Source: Acholeplasmataceae bacterium (GTDB taxonomy: Bacteria > Bacillota_I > Bacilli_A > Acholeplasmatales > Acholeplasmataceae). Taken from it: a DNA stretch of 43,107 nucleotides. Made by a program: the position numbers and the translations under genes. Where the stretch lies: the NCBI GenBank assembly GCA_028690555.1, contig JAQVBA010000003.1:1-43107 (forward strand), written 5' to 3'. Each line of letters begins with the position of its first letter. Position 1 is the first letter of the stretch. Positions 29,505 to 39,847 of this stretch are shown here, one piece after another. Under the pieces are notes generated by a model. That model did no database searches. It was not told the origin of the DNA and saw only the letters and a list, made by a program, of their open reading frames with translations.

Positions 29505-30016
29505 TATGCTAACTCCGCGATGTCAACACCACGTAGTGCAGCAACTGTTTCAGCAGTTCTTAATTCTTTAAGACCTGCAAATGTTGCACGCACCATGTTG
29601 ATTGGTGTGCTTGATCCAAGAGACTTGGATAAAATGTCATTAACACCAGCAAGTTCGAATACAGCACGAACGGCCCCACCAGCGATAACTCCAGTACCCT
29701 CAGCAGCAGGTTTTAAGAAAACCTTACCAGCACCGTAATTTCCAGTGACTGCATGAGGGATAGTTGTTCCAACGATTGGAACATTAATCATATTAGTTTT
29801 TGCATCTTCAATAGCTTTTTTAATTGCATCAGGTACTTCAGCAGCTTTACCTGTTCCAAAGCCTACTTGACCTTGTTTGTTGCCGATTACAACTAAGGCT
29901 GCAAAACGGAAGCGACGGCCACCTTTAACAACTTTAGTGACGCGGTTAATGGAAACGACGCGCTCTTCGAATTCTTTTTCAGCTTGATTTTCTTGATTGT
30001 ATCTATCTCTAGCCAT
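29504..30016 (-). CDS. rpsE: 30S ribosomal protein S5
   Basis: [39 protein letters not shown]. Confidence 0.98.
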   Translation of the reverse strand: MARDRYNQENQAEKEFEERVVSINRVTKVVKGGRRFRFAALVVIGNKQGQVGFGTGKAAEVPDAIKKAIEDAKTNMINVPIVGTTIPHAVTGNYGAGKVFLKPAAEGTGVIAGGAVRAVFELAGVNDILSKSLGSSTPINMVRATFAGLKELRTAETVAALRGVDIAELA

Positions 30017-30030
30017 GTACGTTTTCCTCC

Positions 30031-30384
30031 TTAAAATTGCAATCCTGCTTCACGAGCAGCATCAGCAAAATCTTTAATGCGTCCGTGATAGAGATAACCA
30101 CTGCGATCAAACACAACTGCAGTAATTCCCTTAGCAAGCGCCTTTTCGGCGATTAATTTACCAACTGCTTTCGCAGATTCAATGTTTGAATGCGTAAGCC
30201 CTGCTTCTTGACTACGAGCACTAACTAAGGTTGTTTGCTTCACATCATCGATGATTTGCGCATAGATTGCTTTATTTGAACGATACACTGAAAGTCTTGG
30301 ACGTTCAGCTGTTCCAGTTACAATCTTACGGATACGAAGATGACGCTTTTGACGAGTTTCATTTTTAGATAATTTCTTAATCAT
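30031..30384 (-). CDS. rplR: 50S ribosomal protein L18
   Basis: [48 protein letters not shown]. Confidence 0.98.
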   Translation of the reverse strand: MIKKLSKNETRQKRHLRIRKIVTGTAERPRLSVYRSNKAIYAQIIDDVKQTTLVSARSQEAGLTHSNIESAKAVGKLIAEKALAKGITAVVFDRSGYLYHGRIKDFADAAREAGLQF

Positions 30385-30399
30385 TTTTCATATCCTCCC

Positions 30400-30939
30400 T
30401 TACTTAGCAGTCTTTCCAGCTTTACGTGGAACGTATTCATCCACATAACGAATACCTTTACCAAGATATGGTTCTGGTTTTCTCGTACTACGAATCTTAG
30501 CAGCGAATTCACCAACAACTTGTTTGTCAGCACCTTCAATAATAATATCCGTATTCTTTGGAATCGTAACTGTTATTCCCGCTGGAATTTCTAAATTAAT
30601 GGGGTGTGAATAACCCATACTTAAATTCACGACATTGCCTTGGAGCGCTGCTCTATAACCAACACCACGAATTTCTAATTGCTTTTTAAAGCCTGTTGAT
30701 ACACCATGAACCATATTTGCTAATAAAGCTCTCGTAGTTCCGTGTATTTTTCTTGTGAAAATTTCATCATTTGGACGACTTACCGTAATGGTAGAGCCTT
30801 CCATTTTGATATCTAACATCGAATTGAATTGGAATTCAAGTTGACCTTTAGGACCTTTAACGACTGCGTAGTTATCATCACTAATCGTTACAGTAACTCC
30901 GGCAGGAACTTGAATCACTTTATTACCTATACGTGACAT
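30400..30939 (-). CDS. rplF: 50S ribosomal protein L6
   Basis: [26 protein letters not shown]. Confidence 0.98.
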   Translation of the reverse strand: MSRIGNKVIQVPAGVTVTISDDNYAVVKGPKGQLEFQFNSMLDIKMEGSTITVSRPNDEIFTRKIHGTTRALLANMVHGVSTGFKKQLEIRGVGYRAALQGNVVNLSMGYSHPINLEIPAGITVTIPKNTDIIIEGADKQVVGEFAAKIRSTRKPEPYLGKGIRYVDEYVPRKAGKTAK

Positions 30940-30954
30940 AATATCCTCCTTAAA

Positions 30955-31353
30955 TTACCATACGTAAGCGAGCACTTCGCCGCCAATTTTTGCTAAACGT
31001 GCTTCACGATCCGTTAAAATTCCCTTTGATGTTGAAATTAGAGCAACCCCTAATCCGTTTAACACTTTAGGTAAATCTTCAACAGCTGAATATACACGAA
31101 GTCCTGGTTTCGATATCCGTTTTAGTCCTTTGATCACGCGTTCTTTTGACGCTGTATATTTCAAAGTGACTACAATTTTGCCTTGTGCTCCATCTTTCAT
31201 AACAACGAAGTCGTTGATGAAACCTTCTTTTTTAAGCACTGATAAAATATCAGATTTTAAACGAGAAGCTGGCATTTCTACTTTCTCATGACGCATTCTA
31301 TTTGCGTTACGAATACGCGTAAGCATATCCGCAATTGGATCAGTCATAACCAT
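30955..31353 (-). CDS. rpsH: 30S ribosomal protein S8
   Basis: [29 protein letters not shown]. Confidence 0.98.
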   Translation of the reverse strand: MVMTDPIADMLTRIRNANRMRHEKVEMPASRLKSDILSVLKKEGFINDFVVMKDGAQGKIVVTLKYTASKERVIKGLKRISKPGLRVYSAVEDLPKVLNGLGVALISTSKGILTDREARLAKIGGEVLAYVW

Positions 31354-31369
31354 TTTTCTTCCTCCTCAA

Positions 31370-31639
31370 TTACCAGCTTGCTTTTTTGACACCAGGGAGT
31401 TCTCCCTTATGTGCCATTTCACGGAACTTAATACGTGACAAGCCAAATTTGCGCATATAGCCGCGTGGGCGACCATCAATCGCATCACGGTTTCTTAAAC
31501 GAGTTGCTGAAGCATTTCTAGGAAGTTTTTGAAGAGCTTGATAGTCTCCTTTTTCCTTTAACTCAGCAATAATATCGCGATAGCGTTCAACGATTTCACG
31601 ACGCTTCATTTCTTTAACAATTTTTGATTTTTTAGCCAT
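31370..31639 (-). CDS. rpsN: 30S ribosomal protein S14, long cysteine-free form (89 aa)
   Basis: [22 protein letters not shown]...LPGVKKASW; start corrected to 31639 (ORF track over-extends into rplE). Confidence 0.97.
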   Translation of the reverse strand: MAKKSKIVKEMKRREIVERYRDIIAELKEKGDYQALQKLPRNASATRLRNRDAIDGRPRGYMRKFGLSRIKFREMAHKGELPGVKKASW

Positions 31640-31649
31640 AGTGCGCCTC

Positions 31650-32189
31650 CTACTTCTTAAACGGCATGCCAAGTTGTGACAATAATGCGCGTCCTTCTTG
31701 GTCAGTTTTTGCCGTTGTAACAATGACGATGTCCATACCACGAACTTTTTTAACTTTGTCTAAGCTGATTTCTGGAAAAATGATTTGTTCTTTAATACCT
31801 ACAGTGTAGTTACCACGACCATCAAATGCGTTTGAAGATATACCTCTGAAGTCACGCACACGTGGAAGTGCAATGTTAATCAATTTTTCAAGAAATAAAT
31901 ACATTCTATCGCCACGTAATGTGACTTTTGCTCCGATTGCCATTCCTTCTCTAAGTTTGAAGTTAGAAATTGAATTTTTAGCTTTCGTAATGAGCGGTTT
32001 TTGACCAGTGATGGCTCTAAGTTCTTCCACAGCATCATCTAATACTTTTGGATTGAACACAGCATCACCCACGCCCATGTTCACAACGATTTTTTCAATC
32101 TTTGGAACTTGCATAGTAGATGTATAGTTGAATGCCTTAACGAGTTCGGGTTTGACAACGTTTTCGTATTTTTCTCTAATTACTATCAT
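31650..32189 (-). CDS. rplE: 50S ribosomal protein L5
   Basis: [42 protein letters not shown]. Confidence 0.98.
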   Translation of the reverse strand: MIVIREKYENVVKPELVKAFNYTSTMQVPKIEKIVVNMGVGDAVFNPKVLDDAVEELRAITGQKPLITKAKNSISNFKLREGMAIGAKVTLRGDRMYLFLEKLINIALPRVRDFRGISSNAFDGRGNYTVGIKEQIIFPEISLDKVKKVRGMDIVIVTTAKTDQEGRALLSQLGMPFKK

Positions 32190-32201
32190 TGTTCAAACTC
32201 C

Positions 32202-32543
32202 TTATTTATCAAGGCTTTCGCCTGATTTTTTCGCATAACGTACCTTTTTACCATCAACTTCACGATAACCCACACGTGTAGGTTTGTTAGTTTTTGGATC
32301 TAAGATTGCAACGTTAGAAACATGAATTGGTGCTTCTTTTTCAATAATGCCGCCTTTATCATTCGCTTGTGTTGGACGTTGGTGTTTTTTAATAATGTTT
32401 ACACCTTCAACTAACACGCGTTCAGTTTTTGGATAAACTTTTAAGACGCGGCCGGTCTTGCGAGCTTTTTTACCTTTTTTATCGGTTACAAATTGATCGC
32501 GTCCTGCAATCACTGCAACTGTATCTCCAGTTTTGATATTCAT
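32202..32543 (-). CDS. rplX: 50S ribosomal protein L24
   Basis: [28 protein letters not shown]. Confidence 0.97.
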   Translation of the reverse strand: MNIKTGDTVAVIAGRDQFVTDKKGKKARKTGRVLKVYPKTERVLVEGVNIIKKHQRPTQANDKGGIIEKEAPIHVSNVAILDPKTNKPTRVGYREVDGKKVRYAKKSGESLDK

Positions 32544-32555
32544 GACGAGACCTCC

Positions 32556-32924
32556 TTATAATACTTCAGGAGCTAAAGAGACGATCTTCATGAAATTCTT
32601 TTCTCTTAACTCTCTGGCCACTGGTCCAAATATACGTGTACCACGTGGGTTTAAATCATCCTTAATAATCACGGCTGCATTATCATCAAATTTGATGTAG
32701 GATCCATCAGGACGACGAAGTCCTGAAACGGTACGAACGATGACAGCTTTTAAAACTTCACCTTTCTTAACCATCCCTGCAGGGGCTGCTTTTTTAACTG
32801 TGACGACAACGACGTCACCGATATTCGCATAGCGACGGCGGGTACCCCCTAAAACCTTGATCACAAGGACTTCTTTAGCACCGCTATTGTCGGCAACTGC
32901 TAATCTACTTTCTTGTTGAATCAT
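32556..32924 (-). CDS. rplN: 50S ribosomal protein L14
   Basis: [27 protein letters not shown]. Confidence 0.98.
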   Translation of the reverse strand: MIQQESRLAVADNSGAKEVLVIKVLGGTRRRYANIGDVVVVTVKKAAPAGMVKKGEVLKAVIVRTVSGLRRPDGSYIKFDDNAAVIIKDDLNPRGTRIFGPVARELREKNFMKIVSLAPEVL

Positions 32925-32938
32925 TTTGGGTATCCTCC

Positions 32939-33199
32939 TTATACGATATCGGCTTTAGCAATAACTTCTAAGAGACGGAATCTCTTGGTTTTTGATAACG
33001 GTCTAGTTTCCATAATGGTTACTTGATCACCGATATTTGCTAAGCCCTCTTCATCATGCACGTGGAATTTCTTTGATACCTTTACGCGTTTTCCGTATAA
33101 AGGTGATTTCTTGTATGTGTCAACAACCACGGTAATCGTTTTATCCATTTTGTCAGATACAACTGTTCCCGTATATACTTTTCTTTGATTACGTTCCAT
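32939..33199 (-). CDS. rpsQ: 30S ribosomal protein S17
   Basis: [24 protein letters not shown]; start corrected to 33199. Confidence 0.97.
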   Translation of the reverse strand: MERNQRKVYTGTVVSDKMDKTITVVVDTYKKSPLYGKRVKVSKKFHVHDEEGLANIGDQVTIMETRPLSKTKRFRLLEVIAKADIV

Positions 33200-33209
33200 G
33201 GTATCCTCC

Positions 33210-33398
33210 TTATTCAGCACGTTCACTGATGATTGTCTTCATTTGTGCAATCGTCTTCTTAACTTGACTAATACGAGCTGTATTTTCAAGCTGTCCTACT
33301 GCAAGTTGAAAGCGTAGGTTGAATAACTCAGCTTTTAGCTCGACAATTCTTTTTTCAAGATCGGGTGTACTGATCTTTCTAATATCTGTCGCTTTCAC
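33210..33398 (-). CDS. rpmC: 50S ribosomal protein L29
   Basis: [23 protein letters not shown]. Confidence 0.97.
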   Translation of the reverse strand: MKATDIRKISTPDLEKRIVELKAELFNLRFQLAVGQLENTARISQVKKTIAQMKTIISERAE

Positions 33399-33811
33399 GC
33401 TTGCTCACCTCTTTTAACAATCTTTGTCTTGATTGGTAATTTATGTGATGCTAAACGGAGTGCTTCTTTTGCAACTTCTTCGCTGACACCGTTAACTTCA
33501 AACATGATTTTACCTTCTTTGACAACCGCTACCCAATGGTCTGGAGCACCTTTACCGGAACCCATACGCACTTCGAGTGGTTTTTTAGTTTTTGCTAGAT
33601 GTGGGAAGATGTTAATCCATACTTTCCCTAATCTTTTCATATGTCTCGTCATCGCGATACGAGCCGCTTCAATTTGGCGGTTTGTAATCCAAGCACCTTC
33701 TTGAGCAACGAGGGCAAAATCACCATTGAGAATTTCATTTCTTCCCTTAGCTTTTCCTTCATAACTCACACGGTGAGGACGACGAAATTTCGTTCTTTTA
33801 GGCATTAACAT
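33395..33811 (-). CDS. rplP: 50S ribosomal protein L16
   Basis: [38 protein letters not shown]. Confidence 0.98.
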   Translation of the reverse strand: MLMPKRTKFRRPHRVSYEGKAKGRNEILNGDFALVAQEGAWITNRQIEAARIAMTRHMKRLGKVWINIFPHLAKTKKPLEVRMGSGKGAPDHWVAVVKEGKIMFEVNGVSEEVAKEALRLASHKLPIKTKIVKRGEQA

Positions 33812-33813
33812 GA

Positions 33814-34563
33814 TTATTTGCCTCCCTTGCTATCACGACGAGGTCCACGATCACGTCTTGGACGATCTTGGCGTGGTGCTCTTTCGTCTTGCTTTCTTAA
33901 GTTTTCTTCGCGTGTTTGGCCTGGTAAAACTTCACCATTATAAATCCAAACTTTAACGCCAAGAATCCCATAAGTTGTATGTGCTTCTGCAGTTGCATAA
34001 TCAACGTCTGCTCTAAGTGTATGTAGTGGAACTTGTCCTTCTGAATACCCTTCACTACGTGCAATTTCAGCGCCACCTAAGCGTCCAGAAACCATGGTTT
34101 TAACACCTTTTGCTCCTGATTTAAGTGCTCTTTGCATCGCAATTTTTTGTACACGACGGAAAGATGCGCGGTTTTCAAGTTGTTCTGCAATACTTTGTGC
34201 AACAAGTGTCGCAACCCGTTCCGGGCGTCTCACTTCGACAACGTTAAAAATAATTTCTTTTTTAGTTAATTTTTCAAGAGACTCGACTGCCTTCTTTTTC
34301 GTTTCAGCATCTCTACCAATAACGATCCCTGGCTTTGCAGTGTGAAGTGTAACTTTAACGCGGTCTTTTCCGCCTTTACCCTTAACACGTTCGATTTCGA
34401 TGTTAGAAACAGCGGCTTTCTTGTAAAAATCATTAAGGTATTTGCGGATATTCGCATCTTCTTTGACCAATGCTGGTACATCTTGCTTTTCAGCATACCA
34501 TTTTGATTCCCAAGTGCGGATGATTCCGAGTCTCATACCAATTGGATTAACTTTTTGACCCAT
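33814..34563 (-). CDS. rpsC: 30S ribosomal protein S3
   Basis: [55 protein letters not shown]. Confidence 0.98.
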   Translation of the reverse strand: MGQKVNPIGMRLGIIRTWESKWYAEKQDVPALVKEDANIRKYLNDFYKKAAVSNIEIERVKGKGGKDRVKVTLHTAKPGIVIGRDAETKKKAVESLEKLTKKEIIFNVVEVRRPERVATLVAQSIAEQLENRASFRRVQKIAMQRALKSGAKGVKTMVSGRLGGAEIARSEGYSEGQVPLHTLRADVDYATAEAHTTYGILGVKVWIYNGEVLPGQTREENLRKQDERAPRQDRPRRDRGPRRDSKGGK

Positions 34564-34575
34564 GCTTCTTCACCC

Positions 34576-34914
34576 CTACTCTTTCGTTGCCACAACGACT
34601 GTAATGTGGCTTGTTCTCTTTTGAATAATGTCGCCTTGACCTTTAGCTCTTGGTAAAAGTCTCTTTAAGCGAACACCTTCGTTCACATATGCTTCTTTGA
34701 CATAAAGATTATCAATATTCTGGTTGTTGTTGTTTTCTGCATTTGCTACTGCACTGTTCAACACCTTGAGAATAATTGGTGAAGCTGCACGTGGTGTAAA
34801 CATTAAAATCGCTTGTGCTTCTTTAATATTTTTGCCACGGATTAAGTCAATGACTAATCGAGCTTTACGTGGAGCAATGCGAACCGTTCTAGCTATAGCT
34901 TTAGTTTCCATCAT
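34576..34914 (-). CDS. rplV: 50S ribosomal protein L22
   Basis: [42 protein letters not shown]; start near 34914 after GGAGGAG. Confidence 0.97.
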   Translation of the reverse strand: MMETKAIARTVRIAPRKARLVIDLIRGKNIKEAQAILMFTPRAASPIILKVLNSAVANAENNNNQNIDNLYVKEAYVNEGVRLKRLLPRAKGQGDIIQKRTSHITVVVATKE

Positions 34915-34926
34915 TTTCTCCTCCAA

Positions 34927-35208
34927 TTACTTCTTCTTAGCTTTCTTGTCTTCTTTACTGTGTCCATGATAAGTACGTGTTGGTGCAAATTCACCGAACT
35001 TGTGTCCTACCATATCTTCTGTAACGTAGACAGGAATGTGTGACTTACCATTGTAAACGGCAACCGTATGTCCAACGAAATCAGGGAAAATCGTCGAACG
35101 ACGTGACCATGTTTGAATTACTTTATTTTCATTTGCTGCATTTTGTTTTTGAACCTTCTTAATTAGATGGTCATCACAAAATGGTCCTTTTTTTAATGAA
35201 CGTCCCAT
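34927..35208 (-). CDS. rpsS: 30S ribosomal protein S19
   Basis: [35 protein letters not shown]. Confidence 0.98.
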   Translation of the reverse strand: MGRSLKKGPFCDDHLIKKVQKQNAANENKVIQTWSRRSTIFPDFVGHTVAVYNGKSHIPVYVTEDMVGHKFGEFAPTRTYHGHSKEDKKAKKK

Positions 35209-35218
35209 GTTTTCCCTC

Positions 35219-36049
35219 CTACTTCGTACGACGACGAACGATTAAATCGTTTGACGCTTTCTTATTGTCGCGTGTCTTCACACCGCGTGCTTTCTTACCC
35301 CATGGAGTCATTGGTGACTTACGACCGATTGGTGTACGTCCTTCACCACCACCGTGTGGGTGATCATTTGGATTCATCACTGAACCACGAACTGTTGGAC
35401 GAATGCCCATATGTCTTGTGCGACCAGCTTTACCGATATTTACAAGTTCCCAAGATTCATTACCAACAACACCGATGGTTGCGCGGCAAGTACCTAAGAT
35501 TCTTCTAACTTCGCCTGACTGTAATCTAACTAATACATATTTGTCTTCACGTCCAAGAATTTGAGCAGAGTTACCTGCACTTCTTGCAATTTGTCCACCA
35601 CGTCCTGGGCTTAACTCAACATTGTGGATAATGGTACCAACTGGAATATTCATAATTGGTGCTGCATTACCTGTTTTAATGTCAACTTGTTCGCCAGATA
35701 CGATTTCGTGTCCAACTTCTAGACCTTTAGGTGCTAGGATATATCTTTTTTCACCATCTACATAATGGATAAGTGCGATGTTTGCACTACGATTTGGATC
35801 GTACTCAATCGTTGCTACTTTACCAACGATGTTATCTTTATTACGCTTAAAATCAATTACACGATATTTTCTTTTCGCACCGCCACCGATGTGACGTACA
35901 GTGATCTTACCTTGATTGTTACGACCGCCTGTGCGAGAGAATGGCTCAAGTAGTGATTTTTCAGGAGTAGATGTGGTGATTTCTTCATAAGTGAGAACAC
36001 TCATGTTACGACGTCCATTGGTCGTCGGTTTGTACTTTTTAACCGCCAT
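35219..36049 (-). CDS. rplB: 50S ribosomal protein L2
   Basis: [45 protein letters not shown]. Confidence 0.98.
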   Translation of the reverse strand: MAVKKYKPTTNGRRNMSVLTYEEITTSTPEKSLLEPFSRTGGRNNQGKITVRHIGGGAKRKYRVIDFKRNKDNIVGKVATIEYDPNRSANIALIHYVDGEKRYILAPKGLEVGHEIVSGEQVDIKTGNAAPIMNIPVGTIIHNVELSPGRGGQIARSAGNSAQILGREDKYVLVRLQSGEVRRILGTCRATIGVVGNESWELVNIGKAGRTRHMGIRPTVRGSVMNPNDHPHGGGEGRTPIGRKSPMTPWGKKARGVKTRDNKKASNDLIVRRRTK

Positions 36050-36076
36050 TTGGTTAAACCTCCTCTAATATTTCAC

Positions 36077-36364
36077 TTATACTGTGAAGGCGTCAATCTT
36101 GTTACCTTCAGCCAACTGGACAACAGCTTTTTTATAAGCTGATTTATATCCTTCGTATTTACCCATTCTTTTGAACTTTGGTAATACGTTAACAGTGTTT
36201 ACCGCAATTACTTTTACGTTAAAAATTGTTTCAATTGCTTTTTTAATTTCAACTTTGTTTGCTTTACGATCTACTTTGAAAGTGTATTTATTTTGGCTTT
36301 CAATTAGCTTTGTAGATTGTTCAGTGATAATTGGGGCTTTTATGATGTCGTAGTACTTAGTCAT
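36077..36364 (-). CDS. rplW: 50S ribosomal protein L23
   Basis: IIKAPIITEQSTKLIESQNKYTFKVDRKANKVEIKKAIE. Confidence 0.98.
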   Translation of the reverse strand: MTKYYDIIKAPIITEQSTKLIESQNKYTFKVDRKANKVEIKKAIETIFNVKVIAVNTVNVLPKFKRMGKYEGYKSAYKKAVVQLAEGNKIDAFTV

Positions 36365-36986
36365 TTCCTAATACCTCCTCTAAAGTCTCAATAGCGTCTT
36401 TAGTTATAATGAGGTTCTTGCAATTCAGGATGTCATAAACGCTCACATGATTCACTTGAGAGAATGCAACAGAAGGAATATTTCTAGCTGCTAATACTTC
36501 GTTATCTCCAAAATCTCTTGCGACTACAAGTGTTTTTCCTTCAACACCAAGTGTTACTAACAATTCTTGGAATAGTTTAGTCTTTGGTGCTTCAATTGCA
36601 AGTGATTCAACAACTTTTAATTGACCATTTGCTGCATGATATGATAATGCAGATCTTAGTGCAAGTTGACGTACCTTTTGATTCATTTTCACTGCATAAC
36701 TTCTTGGTGTTGGTCCGAAAACTACACCACCATGACGCCATTGTGGTGAACGTGTAGATCCTTGACGTGCTCTACCTGTTCCTTTTTGTCTCCATGGCTT
36801 TCTTCCACCACCAGAAACTTCTCCACGATTTTTAACATCATGTGTTCCTTGTCTCATTGCTGCTCTTTGTGCATTTACGACATCAAAGAGTGCTTGTTGA
36901 TGGGGCTCAATACCGAAAACATAATCGGATAAGGTTACTTCAGCAACTGTGTTACCTGTTTTATTGTATACATTAACTTTTGGCAT
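36357..36986 (-). CDS. rplD: 50S ribosomal protein L4
   Basis: GRKPWRQKGTGRARQGSTRSPQWRHGGVVFGP. Confidence 0.98.
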   Translation of the reverse strand: MPKVNVYNKTGNTVAEVTLSDYVFGIEPHQQALFDVVNAQRAAMRQGTHDVKNRGEVSGGGRKPWRQKGTGRARQGSTRSPQWRHGGVVFGPTPRSYAVKMNQKVRQLALRSALSYHAANGQLKVVESLAIEAPKTKLFQELLVTLGVEGKTLVVARDFGDNEVLAARNIPSVAFSQVNHVSVYDILNCKNLIITKDAIETLEEVLGND

Positions 36987-36997
36987 GATAACCCTCC

Positions 36998-37639
36998 CTA
37001 CTTCGCACTCTTAATTGCAGTTTTCACAATAACAAAACCTTTTTTAGGTCCTGGTACGCTTCCACTGACTAATAAGAGTTGGTTTTTAACATCGACACCT
37101 GCAACTGTCAAGTTTTGAATTGTAACTTGTTCAGTTCCCATATGTCCTGGTAAATTTTTACCTTTTAGTTTACCTTTGATTGGTCCCATAGAACCTGGTC
37201 CACGATGATATCTTGAACCGTGTGTCATTGGTCCACGAGATTGGTTGTGGCGTTTAATACTACCAGCAAACCCTTTACCTTTTGATGTTCCTGTAACATC
37301 AATTTCTTCTCCGACTTGAAACAAGTCTGTATTGACAAGTTCACCGACCGCTAAATCCGCTAATTCATTTTTAAGCTCTTCTTTAAAGCGGATTTCTTTA
37401 ATGAAGCGCTTAGGTGCTGTATTAGCTTTTTTCACGTGCCCTTGTTCAGGCTTGTTACTTAAATTTTCCCGTTTTGATTCGAAACCAACTTGTGTTGCTG
37501 CATAACCGTCTGTTTCAACAGTTTTTTGTTGCAAAACCACATTGTCAGCCACATCAATCACGGTTACTGGAACTAAAACGCCATTTTCATCAAAAATTTG
37601 CGTCATTCCAAGTTTTCTACCTAAGATTCCTTTGGCCAT
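36998..37639 (-). CDS. rplC: 50S ribosomal protein L3
   Basis: [37 protein letters not shown]. Confidence 0.98.
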   Translation of the reverse strand: MAKGILGRKLGMTQIFDENGVLVPVTVIDVADNVVLQQKTVETDGYAATQVGFESKRENLSNKPEQGHVKKANTAPKRFIKEIRFKEELKNELADLAVGELVNTDLFQVGEEIDVTGTSKGKGFAGSIKRHNQSRGPMTHGSRYHRGPGSMGPIKGKLKGKNLPGHMGTEQVTIQNLTVAGVDVKNQLLLVSGSVPGPKKGFVIVKTAIKSAK

Positions 37640-37659
37640 TGCCTTACCTCTTTCTTAAT

Positions 37660-37968
37660 TTATTTTTTTAATACGATATCAATACCTGATGGTAAATCAA
37701 TGTCCATCAATGCACTGATTGTTTTAGGATTTGGATCAATAATTTGAATCAATCTCTTATGAGTTCTGCGTTCGAATTGTTCGCGAGAATCTTTGTTCAC
37801 GTGTGGTGAACGTAAAACCGTGAATATTTCCTTTTCAGTTGGAAGAGGAATCGGACCTTGAACAGTTGCTCCTGTTCTAAGTGCACTTTCAACGATTTTC
37901 TTAGCTGATTGATCGAGTAATCTGTGATCGTAAGCCTTTAAACGAATTTTAATTACATCTTTTGCCAT
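37660..37968 (-). CDS. rpsJ: 30S ribosomal protein S10
   Basis: [37 protein letters not shown]. Confidence 0.98.
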   Translation of the reverse strand: MAKDVIKIRLKAYDHRLLDQSAKKIVESALRTGATVQGPIPLPTEKEIFTVLRSPHVNKDSREQFERRTHKRLIQIIDPNPKTISALMDIDLPSGIDIVLKK

Positions 37969-37978
37969 TTTAATAGCT

Positions 37979-38095
37979 CCTTTCGCCTATAATCTTGTAT
38001 AGACTTGCTCCATAGAAAAACCTAACACGTAGACAACGGCTATCCGTGTGTCAGCAACCTTCCATTTCACAGCCTCTTCGCGTTTACACACGAGC
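37979..38095 (-). promoter_or_regulatory. S10 operon mRNA leader, candidate r-protein (L4-type) autoregulatory structure
   Basis: About 130-nt leader; hairpin CUGACAC(38048-38054)/GUGUUAG(38022-38028) with inner ACGG-AUAG-CCGU. Confidence 0.45.
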
Positions 38096-38101
38096 GTTTC
38101 T

Positions 38102-38130
38102 ATTATATACAAAAAGAATGAGGAATGCAA
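38102..38130 (-). promoter_or_regulatory. S10 operon promoter
   Basis: Minus strand TTGCAT - 17 bp - TATAAT. Confidence 0.65.
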
Positions 38131-38160
38131 CCTTTTTGGTTAATTTACTCATTCTTTTTT
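38111..38160 (-). terminator. intrinsic terminator of the EI-like gene, overlapping the S10 promoter
   Basis: 12-bp inverted repeat AAAAAGAATGAG / CTCATTCTTTTT immediately after stop at 38162; inner AACC/GGTT stem. Confidence 0.7.
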
Positions 38161-38161
38161 G

Positions 38162-39847
38162 TTATTTTTTCTCTTTATCTTTGTCGTTAAGTGCTTGAAG
38201 TTGTCGCTGTTTCATCAATCTTTTCATTCTTTCTTGACGATAAACGCCTATAAATCTTCCTCTTGAATTGCAATACTCTGTAAATGTCTCTTCAATTACT
38301 CTAATTTTACTTAAAGGTATTGAAAAATCTGTGAACCCATAATTGATTAATTGCCTAAAAATAAATGGATTCCCAACGACATTTCCTGCAAGAATATGTT
38401 TTGTTGGATAGTATCTATTATTTAAATGTTCGTGAATGTCTTTAATTAGTGGTAAAAATAATTCATTAAACTGTGTGATGGATAACTCGGTATATCGATT
38501 AAAATGAATCGAATTTTCTTCAACTAAGTTATCAAACCCAATTATAACAAAATCAACTCTAGGAAACTGATTATAAAACTCATAAGCTGCTTCAGTTTCT
38601 AAAACATACCCAAACTCTGGAATTCTTAAATCTTCATCGAGATATGCCATGATGACATGTCTTTTCCAATCTGATAACTCAGATGCCATCACAACTTTTG
38701 GAATGACGATTTTAACATCTGCTTTAGTGGCTTTAACTGCTTTTGCAATCGCAGTAAAATTATCAAAAAATAATTGATGTTGACTATGAATAAATCCAGT
38801 ATCACTATGTGCAGCTTCCATATATTTAAGCGGCTTATCTGGTGTAAAGTCAGGAACTTTTAAATAAATCGGCAGTCCATTTGCTTTATTAAAAAAATCA
38901 ATAAAAAACTCGACTTGATCATCAATTGTCGGAAGAATCCCTCTCGTCATGAAAAAGAATTCCGTATTGAATGGTCCGATACCATCATACCAATTATAAC
39001 TTGTAATTCGATCTAAATGATTGGCGTTTGCTACTTCAGCATATAGTTTAATTCGATGAGATCCATAACTCGCAATTTCGCCAAACTTAAATGTTAAACT
39101 GTAATATTTTTCGTAGAATCTTTCAAGATCTTCTTTATCCGGGTTAAAGGTTATGCGATTGATTTCTCCATTAATAATTGCAATTTCATCATCGGGATAT
39201 ATTAATGTGCACTGTGCGATTGGTATTTCAAATTCTGTCGCTAATCTTCGAATTAATTCTAATTCTTTCTCTTCTTTTCTTGTGATAATCCCTTTAACAT
39301 TTTGAGGAATATTATGTAAATATTCAGGACGAAATCCGTCACAAACTAATATGATATCCGCTTTTACTTGCTTAAGCATCTCATAGAGAAAAAATGATTC
39401 AAATCGTGTCAAAAGATAATTCATAAAAGTATTTAATTGATTGACAACCTCTTCTCTTCCAGAAAGGTAAAATTCTTTAAGCCCGCTTTCATTTCTTCTT
39501 ATCTGACGCTCAATTTCATTTATAAATAAAGATGGAAAGTAAACTGTTTCTCTTTTTGCTTTTGTGCGACATCTATTCAAAATATCTGGACTTATTAAGA
39601 TTTCATAAATAAAAAAAGCAAAAAGTTGTTTTAGTTTATAATCACCAGATTCAGTCAATATGAATTTGTGATAAGCTCTGCTTTCTTCACTTTTAATCTG
39701 ATCTAATTTTGTGATGAGTAATTCAATATCTTGTGAGTATTGAAACTTAATGACGGATTCTTGATCGAAATGAAATATTTTCCCAATGCATAATCCGCCA
39801 TATACGAATTGGTTATATCGTCGATTTACAGTTTGTTTCCTAGGCAT
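38162..39847 (-). CDS. PTS Enzyme I (PtsI)-like protein, predicted catalytically inactive
   Basis: [23 protein letters not shown] aligns with EI [50 protein letters not shown] aligns with [28 protein letters not shown]; catalytic residues absent. Confidence 0.8.
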   Translation of the reverse strand: [561 protein letters not shown]

